From positions 1,116,001-1,180,000 of the forward strand of contig JAGTJL010000006.1 of assembly GCA_020746875.1 (NCBI GenBank): a stretch of DNA of 64,000 nt, given 5' to 3'. The notes below the pieces were generated by a model. It saw only the letters and a list, made by a program, of their open reading frames with translations, did no database searches and was not told where the DNA came from. Position 1 is the first letter of the stretch, and each line of letters starts with the position of its first letter. Below are positions 54,082 to 64,000 of this stretch, one piece after another. Source of the stretch: Rhexocercosporidium sp. MPI-PUGE-AT-0058 (lineage: Eukaryota > Ascomycota > Leotiomycetes > Helotiales). Position numbers and translations under genes: made by a program.

Positions 54082-57000
54082 TTAAATAAAAAGATTACTT
54101 TTATTAAAGACAGCTTTATAATATTTTATTAAAGATTTAATTATTAATATTTCAAAGAGTTAAAATTCTAAAGATTTCTTAATAATTAAAAACTAAGGTT
54201 TAGTTTAGCACTTCGTAACTAATAACACCTAAAGTAGTCTTCGTTAACTACGCTTTAAATAACCCTTTTCGTATAAAAGCCGCTATAAACAGATTTTAAG
54301 GAAATGTTTTTATTATACTTAAAACCTTATTATTTGTTATGTGTATGCCTATCCATTCTATTTATACGGAATCGGGCCCGTAGCATAAGGGGGCCGAGGC
54401 TTTTACGGTATTAATAGAATTAGTCTTACTTATATATTTAATTACGCCGGCGTTTTGCTTTCCCTTACGGGTAACCCCTTTTATATATACGCTTCTCCTT
54501 TAGACTTCTTTAAAAGCTAGAGATTAATTTTTTAAATATAATTTACTTTAAATCTTTATAAAGCTTTACTTATTATAAATTTTATTTAATAAGCTAATTT
54601 CTTTATTTTATAAGGAAGTAATATAAAAGATAAAGGAACGGTTCTTTATTAAGTAATTATATTTAATAACGCTAGACTTACGAGTAACACTTACTTCGGC
54701 GGTGCCGCTTATAATATTCTTTATAAAACTATAAAATTTATAAATTCCCTTTATATAATTAAAAGCGAAAGTGCTTTTAATAACGAACTGCCTTAAAGTA
54801 CTTACGGTAATAATAATAGGAAATCTTTTTATATTTATAGCCAGCCCGTTTATATTTATAAAAAGAAAGGCAAGGCTATAATTTAAATTAAAAGTGACTT
54901 AAATATGTTCGATTATATAATAAATAATATAGTCTTTTTTGTCTTTAATATTAATATTAATTTTGCGGCTTTAGGTATACTTATTAAAGAATAAATCGCT
55001 CAGAAGCAGCGTAAGCTTAAAGAGTATATACGTTTATTAATTGAGTTTAAGGTTAAGGATACTTGTGCGAAGACGCGGCTCGCTTATTATAAGAATAGTC
55101 TTATTAGACTTCGTCGCCTCCGGGTACTTTTTATTATTTATACAGACGTAATAAATAAATAATATATAATTAAAGAAAGCCTTTAATAAACCCGTAATAT
55201 AATATTAAATTCTATTATTACTACTTTAATGAGGGACTTTAAGTTACCTTTAGTAAAGCGTAACCCTAATTTAAGGTTAAAAGCTAACTTACCTAGCCTA
55301 TAATACCCGCTTAATGAGAATGTTATTAAGCCTAAGACTTTGCCGGCCTTAAGATACCTCTGGGAAATAATTATATTATTTACGGCAAATTACGTAACTT
55401 ATAAATTTAAAATAATATTATTAATATATTTAAATTTAAACGCTTATATTTTATTAAAGTATTGTGGTGTAGAAGTGGATTAAAGCACTATGAGCAGTTG
55501 TAGTAAAATTAAAGTGATTTCTTATTTTTCTAAAAGCTTTAAGAATTAAAAGAAAACAGTTATTCTCTTAAAAGCGGTCTATAATAGCAGAACCTAATTA
55601 AGTCACGTGTAGTACTAAGAGAGCAGCTGCCTGTGCTTATACGATACACCTTCTAGATAATTAATAGTAATAAGCTATTATTATTATAATTAATTATATT
55701 AAGCGAGAGTAAATAATAAAAAAGAATTAAATAAATAAATTCACTTATATATAATAATTAAGTAAATAACTTAATTATATAAACTAACGATTTTCTTACT
55801 AAACCTAAATTTATAAATACTTAATAATATACAAATCGATTACTCTTAATTTACTACTTAATTAATCTATTAATTAATTAATTAATTAACTGCTCTCTTC
55901 GACACTATAAGTGTCTTTAAGCGCTCCGCCAGAATCGTTATAGCAAAACGACGATTTACTCGCTAAAGTAAGGTAAGTGGCTTAATTTTCGATTTATTAA
56001 TTTCGATTTATTAATCGGAGATCGACTAATTAAAGATTAATTAATTAAAAAATAACCGCTAACTTATAATAAGTTAAGGCTATTATTAATAGTAAAAAGA
56101 AAGTCGTCGCTAAGGCACGACTGTCGGCTGCTCCCGTCCCCGCCCCCGCTCCTCGCCGTGCCGCTATTACTCCTCGGGCTTTAAAGCAATTAATAAGTAC
56201 TCGTATAATAGTTTATTTAAGTTATATTAATAGCGCTTTCTAAATAAAAAATAGCGGTTAATATTACGATACTATTAGAAAAGGTATTTATTACTTTGCT
56301 TACTTATCCGGCTATAAGTGCGTAATTACTCCTGCTATTACTTAAGCTCTTTTTCTTATATATTATAATGCGTTAAAGAATGAAATTAGCAAAAAAGTAA
56401 ATTAATTTAATTACTCTTTTTTTACTTTTTAATTTATTATTAATTTTTTTAAAAGCTAAAGTAATTAAGAATCCCGGTCCGTGTCACTCTTAAAGGTAGT
56501 AATATTAGTAGAGCTACTATTGCTGGCGCTGCTATTAGTTTTAATAGTAGAGTTACTTTAGGAGCTATTAATAGATTTAAAAGTAATAATAAAGATAACG
56601 ATAATAAGGAGAACGGTAAGTTATTTGCTTTATTTTCAGAAAATTAAATTAATTTAATTAATTTCTTAAAAGAAGAAAAAGAGCTTTTAGTTGCTTTTGC
56701 AGCTTATGCTCGTATTATTAAAGAGAAGATTACTGCCGCTGCAAGTGCTCTCTTTATTAAAAAAGGTAGTAAGGAAGTAGTTGATTATCTTACTACTATT
56801 ACTACTGCTAAAGCTGCTCGCGCTGCTACTATTAAGGCTATTACCGGAGCTACTCGCGCTTATAGTCTTAACCTTAGTATTCTGGCCTTTTAGGCTATGT
56901 TTACTTATGGAGTTGTTTTTACTTTTAAGTAAGAAGCTTAAGCTATTCGCGTTAAAGAGCTAATTAATATAATAATTAATATTTTAAGCGAGCTAGTTCG

Positions 57001-57690
57001 GGAGGTTTTAGGCCTTTTACTTTTTAATAAATAAGCTATTTTTTTATTTTTTAAAGCTTAAGAACTTCTTATTTTTTAAGTATCTTTTTATATTTTAAAA
57101 ACTAAAGTTTACGTTTGCCTTTAAATTAAAGAATCGTTAAAAGTAATTGACTTTTTAAAATATAATGATTTATATTCTTAAAGCTTAATTAATTTTTAAT
57201 AAAATAAATTTATAAATGAAAACTTATAAAAAAGAATTTTATAAAAGAATATATAATAATATAAATAAAGCTCTTTAATTAAAAAGTAAGCTTATTATAT
57301 AATTATTTTAAAAATAAATAAAAAATAAAGAATATATATAAAAAACTGTTTTAAAGCGAGTCTTTTAAAGGAATTGCTTTAATTAAGCATAAACATTTAC
57401 TAAGTTAATAAAAGTAATAAATGCTTTAAATTTCTGCCGAGAAAGGTTTTTAATAAGTCCGTTAATTAGCATATAACTTATAAGAAGATATTTTATTATA
57501 AAAGTGCCCTTTTAAAACTCTTAGCGTAATTGTATATTTTGAATATTAACGTAGCGCAACTTAGTAGAAATACGTTAATTTTCTCTAACGATTAACCGAA
57601 TCGTTTATTAATTATTATAGAAAATTATTTAAGTTATTTTTATATTAAGGCGTAATTTTTAAAAGAATCGCTGAAGTATTATAAGTTTTT
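54082..57690. other. RIP-degraded repeat DNA, no intact gene
   Basis: Strongly A+T-rich with TA, TTAA and stop codons throughout. Less altered islands (56100-56180, and an Ala-codon-like GCT-rich stretch at about 56500-56900) suggest former coding sequence on the + strand, perhaps retrotransposon gag, but no domain is certain. Confidence 0.5.
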
Positions 57691-57800
57691 TGCCGGTGCG
57701 CTTAACTTTAAGAAGCTTTGCTTATATTATAAACGTAGTAATTATATTTTATAAAGCTACTTTTTAAATAATTAAACTTTTAAAAAGTATAAAGATATAT
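57691..57800 (+). pseudogene. Probable retrotransposon gag zinc-knuckle relic
   Basis: On the + strand around 57710-57770 a frame reads KKLCLYYKRSNYIL, a stop, then S. Its spacing matches a gag CCHC knuckle (C-x2-C-x4-H-x4-C) in which the second Cys and the His both read Tyr. Those changes, and the stop, are each explained by C-to-T or G-to-A mutation. Short and inferential. Confidence 0.35.
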
Positions 57801-60800
57801 TTATTAAAAGATCGCTTTATCTCGATATTATTTGTAAAAGAAGTATTTAATATTATTATAAGGTAGGAGTCGCGTAGCTTATAATTATAAATAATCGTTA
57901 AGAAACGAGTATTAAAAAGATAACGAATTGTTTAATTAATTATAATTAAGTGCTCTCGGGAAGGATTAATTAAGAAGTGAGAAAGCTTTAAAATAATAAA
58001 AGCGACGTCTACGCGTAATATAATTGTAATATAAAGTATTAATTTAATCTTCTCTTAAAACTCCTTAATTTAAATTAAAATGGCTTATTTTTAATTCTTT
58101 AATAGCTCGACTTAAGGTAATAATATATTTAGGCAATTTTTATTTATTAATTTAAATCGAAGAGTAATCTTTTAAATATAAGTATTATATATTAAAGAGA
58201 TAATCTTCGCTAATCGATCTTTAATAATATAAACGCTTAAGAATTACTCTGTTTGCTTTTCTTTAGTAAGTTTATATATTATATTTAAGCCGTCGATAAT
58301 TAGTTTAGCGTCTTTAAAAGCTAAATTATAATAAAGCATTTAAATATTGTCGATATAGAATATTATAAATATTATACGTTACTTGTTTATAAATATATAA
58401 GGCTCTTTTTTATAAGTAATTAACTTTAAAGTTATTAAAGTATAAGTAAAGTCATCGTATTATTGTAAAGGGGAAAATACCAAGCACACAACAAGAAGGT
58501 AGCAAAGCAAGTGCCGGAGGGTAAACGTAGGAAATACCTATTTAATTAATACTAGAAATATTATATATTTAAGGAGTATAATCTATTAAGGAAAGGAAGA
58601 GGTATAGTTTGAATAAGAAGGAAAAGTTATAATAGTAAAAATCGTTATTATTCTTTAAAAGATATTACTTTAAAAGCTATTTTAAATACAGTAAGATGCA
58701 GCTCAATTACGTGATAAATAGGCCTCTGAGGTTAACCCTATCATATGCGTTCCCTCTTTAGAAAACTTATGCTCGACTTCGAGCAAAGAAATAAGAATTA
58801 GTATTACAGCTTTAAAGCTCCAAATACTTAAAGGAAAATATATCTGAGTAAGAACAGGTAAATATCAGGTGACCTGTACTTTACCTTTGGAAGCAAATAA
58901 TCGTCTCGCTTAGCACCCTCAAATATTATCTTTTATCTTATTATTCTTTTTTCTTCTTTTCTTTTTTAATAATTTTATTATTCTTTTTTATAATACTCCT
59001 AAAGAAGTTTTACGCGTTTTTTTATACTTATATTAATTTTTCTATATCTCTTAATACTTGTCGCATCGTTTCTGCCGCTTAAACTTGCCTTTTTGAATAT
59101 CGTATCCGAGCAAATTTTAGCTTTAGTAAGATTAAAGTAATTCTTTTAAAATAAATCGGCGTATAATTAATATTCTGAATAAGTTCCCGACTCCTTTTCT
59201 TACGGCGCAGAGATTGACTTTCCTTATAGAATAAAGATCGATTCTTATAACGCGTCGAATTCGTCGATATTCTTTTATACTTCAAGCTGGCGTATCTTTA
59301 ACGACCTTGCTTCTTTCTTATACTTTTATTTTAACGAATCTTCTACGAACCTTCTTAATTTCTTAATCGTTATTAAGAATAAAAGGAAATATACTAAAGG
59401 TATATTAAAGAAGCAAGAATATATAAATATATAAGGTTAAAGGTAAATAGTAATCGGAGGACGGTTTTTTCACTTTCGAGGTTCGAAGCATAATGGAAAA
59501 GTGAAAAAAAGCTAATCGGAGCATCTCTTTTACTAATTTAGTTAAGTCTTTTCTTTATTCTTATCTTCTTCTTTCTGCTTTTACTTCTTTAATAAGTTGA
59601 TATCAAATAACGACGAAGTCGATCTTAAGTAATTCTTTTTCCTCTTATCTTAACGGTTATTATATCGGATAAAAGCGCCGATAATACTTTAATAACTTCT
59701 TATTATATCTTCTTATTATTCTTTAGTGAATAGATAAATTGCTATAAGCGACTGAGATTTATTATATCTAAAGGAAAAAGAGAAGAGATGCTGTGCTCTG
59801 TGTATTAACTTCGAGCTGCTTAGTCTTCCTCGCGGTCTTTTTCTTTTCTTGGCGGCAGGTTATAAGGTGAAAGCTTCTCGAGAATAACCCTTAAAGCTCT
59901 GATAAGCTATAAGCTATCTTAGACCGCTTTCGTCGTCGCTTTCCGTTGACTTGCTTCTTATTATTAGTTGGCTAGGAGGAGTAAGAAGCTAAAAGTAAGT
60001 TCCTTCTTGTTCGATATCGCTAATTTCTTTTATTTTAATATTTTTCCGATACGATCTAAAGACCTGAAATGAAAGCGCAGCTTTAATCGCCTTATTAAAA
60101 TAAGAAGTGTCTTTAACCTTATTGCTTGTTTTAAGCTTTTATTAATTATATCGCAGGCAACTTCTGAACTAATAATATCGAGCTTTCCGGAAGTCTTTTC
60201 TTATTAAGGCAACTCTTTTTTATCTGAAAATAAGATTCTTTTTTAAAGAACTTTATACTAATATAACTCTGCAGCGACTCTAAGAGTAAAAGAAGTATAC
60301 CCCGAACACCTTTATAAGCCGATGTAAGCTAAGCCGGATTCTAAGTTTAAGAAAGAAGTAAATATATCTTGAAAGCGGAAGTAATAATACTTTTTCTTAG
60401 TCGATTAATATTCTTAATTTAGAAGTCCGAGGACTGATATCTGGCTAAAAGAAGCTCCTGACCTGAAGTCTGGTTAATTTGCTTAGTAGGAGATAGCTTT
60501 ATAAAGATAAAGTTAAAAGAATACTTGTAGATAACTTAAGTGCTTACGATAAGGCATTATTTACTCGCTTGAGTTCTTTATAGAATTATTACCGCGACGG
60601 AATTATAATAGCAGTATTTGAATTCCGATAAGCGAGATTTCGGAACGGCTAAAGAAGAAGCATGCAATTCAGACTAATTAGAATCTTCCTTCGCACGGAG
60701 TAGTTTTGCCTGTCTTATCGTCTTAGAACTAGTTAACCGAAACTCCGAGGAAATAAAGTCGTTATTGCTTTAGTACTTCGATACGTTACCTGGAATAACT

Positions 60801-62940
60801 TAAGGCAAGCTCGGCCTATTACAGTATCTAATCCGCTGTCTTATACTTTTGCTCTTAATCAAGTTATTACTACTAGCACTTAAGCAGCGTAAGGGCTCAG
60901 ACTTAATAGCCGTCGATCGAGAGAACTTATAGAGTTTAGTAATAACTTTTATATCAAACTTTAAGCTTATAATAACTCGACCGCTGATTTCCGAGGACTG
61001 ATAGTCTGATCAGGAATAAAGTACTTATAATATAGAAAGTTAAAAGCGTAAGGAAGATATAGAAAAGCTAGAGATTTGTAATTTACTAGCCGTACTTGCT
61101 CTGCTCGTTTTTAGCTTAACCGTCACAATCTCGGAGTACTGGGCTCCGTTTTTAAGCACGTTATATTAGAATTATTAATATCTGAATGAACTTTCTATAT
61201 TATTAATAATAGATCTGACGATCTTTATTACCGGTATAAAATAATTATAATAGTTTATTTCCCTTATAATAACCTGTAGCTTATCGCGCGTTTTATCGTC
61301 TATTTAGATATACAAATTAGTTTTATTCATTTAACTTTACAAGTTTTTTCAGATCTTAAGTCGTCTGATTACGCGTAATTTCTTAATTATTATATATCTT
61401 CTTTTTAAACTAATAATTTATTTACTATAACTTTGAGAGCTATTCTAATTAAGGTAAATCTTTCTTATTATAAAGTATTTAAGTAATACTAAGGAAGAAT
61501 TTCTGATCTTCGATTACTTTCGGAGACCTATTATACGAGCTTGCTTCGGTAATATGTCTCGGGGAGTTATTATCTTCAGCGCCTGGCTTATTAATATATT
61601 AAAACTATTGACGCTCCGGAACGGCTCGTCGAAGGAATCTCGTCTGACTTATTATCTAATTCTTTATGAGATTTAGTAAGGAGTAAGTGCTCGATTAGAT
61701 TCTGCTTTTTTATAACGTAAGCTATAATCGACTTAATTTAGTTGAATTATCTTACGAAGCTAAAACTCTCTTTGAGTTTCTCAAGGGCTTCTTTAGCTTT
61801 ATAAAATACTGATAATTACTATATTTACAAGCTTTCGAGCCTGTACGTCCAGCGTTAATAATACTGAATTTGTTCGAAAGGCAGCTACCGTAAATATACT
61901 ATTTAGCTCGACTGGAATACTAGTATTATTATTACGGAACGACTTATAAATACGATCGGAAGGTATTTATAAGCGTAAATAGTATTCGAAGTGCTGAAGG
62001 GATTTTTCGTCGTTTAAGGGAGAGCTTCTGGTATTTCAGTATATGCCTCCACTATCGTGCCTTAATCTTCGTCCTTTCTGTAAGGTATAAAAAGTGCGTC
62101 TTCGTTATAGTTCAACGTTCGATAACGCTGAGCGACGAGCTATGAGAATTGTAATAGGGAGTAGTTAGTAGTATTAATCGTGGCGATTAGGCTACTCGCT
62201 GGAAGAATAAATAACGACTCGATATTGATTTCGTTCCGCGTGAATTAGCCTTTCAGGTACTTTAATAATGATTTTATTATTCCGTATAACTTATCTTGTA
62301 AGCTCTTCAGGGTCTTTAAGGTCCTATAAATTTCGCTTCTCGAGACTAAGTTCAAGCTAGTCTTTATTATTATTATACTGAGTTATCGCTAAAAGCTCGT
62401 CGTCTTTATAGCAAATAAAGCGCTCTTATTTATAAAATAACTTAAGGCGATTAGCTGCAAAAGTACCGCGAAAGAATGTATTATCGTTTCCTAATTCTTT
62501 CAGCTTATAATAGCTCTTTTCAAGGAAAGTCTCGTAAATTTCGTAAGGTCTTAGCTACCGAAAGTTAAGCTTTTTGCTCTTTGATATATCGATTTCCCGA
62601 ATAAAATCGTGCCTAAGTACTAAATCTTTAACTTATAATAGCTTATTTCGAATATCCTTTTTTGCGTCGAAAGCTTCTTTTCCTTCTTATTTACGGCGTG
62701 TTTTTTAAAGCTTAATTTCTTTTATATTATTATTTCGTATTTAATACTGAAGAGTTCGGATATAAATTAAATCGTTAATATTCTTAATATTTTCCGAGAA
62801 AAAGCTTTTTTAAATAAAATAACGTATTTCGATAAGAAGAACTAATTCTCTGCTATAAATTATATAAAAAAGGATATAGCTTATAAGTTCATAGACTATA
62901 ATACGGTCAGCGAACAGAACCGCTGGTAAGCTACTTGTCT
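57801..62940. other. RIP-degraded repeat DNA, no intact gene
   Basis: Stops in all frames and high A+T with TA bias. A less degraded island lies near 58460-58530 and 58690-58920. A short inverted repeat lies near 59466-59507 (TTTTTTCACTTT with AAAAGTGAAAAAA). The 68-codon minus frame at 59079-59285 has no recognisable domain. Parts probably belong to the Ty3/Gypsy element whose integrase lies further right. Confidence 0.45.
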
Positions 62941-63500
62941 AGTCTTCTCTTATTTTAGAAAAAGTATTTTTAATAAGGCTATATTCCTGCTCGATTATAC
63001 TATTAGTTTTCGCGTTATAAGCCGATATTTAAATTCGTCGAATTTCTATTTTATTCAATAAATCAACGACTTCGCTTATATTCTCCGTGCTTTTATCGAT
63101 TACTAGCTTCTAAAACAGCCCGTATCAATAAATAATATCTTACTAAATGAAATCAGCGATGCTTTTAGCCTCCTTCGAAGCAAGCGCCCTGGCTTCGACC
63201 TAATCGCTTATATCGTCCCGGGCGATAACAAGATATTTCTTCCCGTTCCGTATTAATATAAAAGTAATATTTAACGCTTATTTTTCCATAAGTCCGTTCG
63301 AAGCAATTAGAATTATAAGTTCTTCTTGTCGCTTAATATTACGTAATATATACTTATCGCATAATTTAACGAATTCCGCGGAATCCTTGAAATAGCCTTT
63401 CCAGAAATAGCGCTGAGAAATGCGATAATATATGCTTTCCTTTCTTTTATAACCGGAGCTATTATAGCAGCTTCGCAAAATATATACCTTATCTTTGTCG
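62941..63500 (-). pseudogene. Ty3/Gypsy integrase relic (RIP-mutated)
   Basis: On the minus strand at 63278-63478 a 66-codon frame contains RYFWKGYFKDSAEFVKLCDK, the end of the zinc-binding domain of fungal Gypsy integrases. Further along the same strand (about 63230 down to 62960) pieces of the catalytic core appear between stops: an ARDD-like start, KLVIDKSTENISEVVDLLNK, then IRISAYNAKTNSII. The last piece matches the SAYxPxxNGxxER region in which the third acidic residue sits. Stops and altered residues fit C-to-T/G-to-A change. Reverse transcriptase would lie beyond the window edge. Confidence 0.65.
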
Positions 63501-64000
63501 ATGTCGATGACGAGTTTAATAAATGCGCTTTTTAATAAAAGTCTTTAAATACGCTAATTATAAACTCCGTATAATAATACTTTTTTCTTAAATATACGAA
63601 AAGCTTTTAAGTCTATATTTTTCGGAATTTTAAGCGTAATTAAATAAGTAGCTATTTTTTAGTAATGCTTCTTATAGTATTTTGAAGATATTAGTAGGTC
63701 CGTTTCGTTCTCTTAGTTTATACTCGAGTCGCTATTAGGTATTACTTGATCGTTCGACTTATCTCGCAGTTCTTAGACTTTTCGCTTTATATCGATGAAG
63801 ATATCGCGTTTTCGGGTTAGCTCAGGGTTATCGAAGGTCTCTAGCTTTTCTATTAAATCTTTCGTGCTTTCCGCTTTTATCAAGCAAATTCTAATCGTAC
63901 TAAGCTCAGCTAAGATCTAATCCTTATCGTTATTATTTTCGGTATCTTCTTTAATATTCTCAAAGTATCTAGGTTTCTTTAAAAGAATATCTGCTGCTAT
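63501..64000. other. RIP-degraded sequence to the window end
   Basis: A+T-rich; presumably upstream pol sequence of the minus-strand Gypsy relic. No frame is recognisable. Confidence 0.35.

Noticed and set aside
56781..56963. Leucine-rich 60-residue open frame resembling a membrane protein
   Set aside because: Arises from the alternate reading of a GCT/ACT-rich, RIP-degraded stretch; no gene context.
1..64000. CRISPR array, bacterial operons, integrated prokaryotic element
   Set aside because: No spaced direct repeats; all recognised genes are eukaryotic with spliceosomal introns.

Overview
This window looks like nuclear DNA of a filamentous ascomycete (Pezizomycotina). Genes carry many short introns of about 47-130 nt with GTAAGT/GTATGT-type donors and CTAAC/CTGAC branch sites. 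Gene content (MICOS Mic12, Apm3, Osh3, Utp25, a NACHT receptor, a LysM effector) is fungal. The last ~11.5 kb is A+T-rich and TA-rich repeat debris of the kind left by repeat-induced point mutation (RIP). A leotiomycete is my best guess, but that is inference only.

Layout. 1-4.6 kb: a STAND/NACHT receptor gene broken by three single-base losses, and a decayed two-LysM effector gene. 5.8-23.8 kb: a compact housekeeping block with an RBR ubiquitin ligase, a PPR protein, Cwf18, a CCHC zinc-knuckle protein, an R3H-SUZ protein, eIF3f, Utp25, mitochondrial bL17m and Mic12. 24.8-26.3 kb: a tandem ubiquitin-like gene and a GNAT acetyltransferase gene, both frameshifted. 27.1-40.6 kb: Alg13, mS35, an ALDH3 aldehyde dehydrogenase, a zinc alcohol dehydrogenase, Rrp4, a transposon nest at 36.35-37.42 kb, a DMAC1-like protein and Apm3. 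40.9-44.9 kb: two adjacent genes sharing an unrecognised repeat motif, one of them built from duplicated exons that all break at the same codon position. 46.4-51.7 kb: a frameshifted oxalate decarboxylase gene and an Osh3-type oxysterol-binding protein. 52.4-64.0 kb: a foldback MITE, nested LTRs and RIP-degraded Ty3/Gypsy remains.

How the parts relate. Mitochondrial translation and organisation genes (bL17m, Mic12, mS35, DMAC1-like, probably the PPR protein), RNA processing genes (Cwf18, Utp25, Rrp4, R3H-SUZ, zinc knuckle) and trafficking/lipid genes (Apm3, Osh3, Alg13) are often arranged as divergent pairs sharing 230-370 bp. The housekeeping models are frame-perfect except the zinc-knuckle gene, whereas nearly every accessory gene (NLR, LysM, ubiquitin-like, GNAT, oxalate decarboxylase) has one or more single-base indels. 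That suggests either real decay of accessory genes or local assembly error, and raw reads would decide.

Most unusual items: (1) the exon-repeat gene at 40857-43377 and its neighbour at 43808-44896, sharing a GxGDNMR / T-x-IEGMVPMT repeat; (2) an apparent AT-AC intron with a U2-like branch site in the zinc-knuckle gene; (3) the nest of TIR element, solo LTR and inner inverted repeat near 36.4-37.4 kb.
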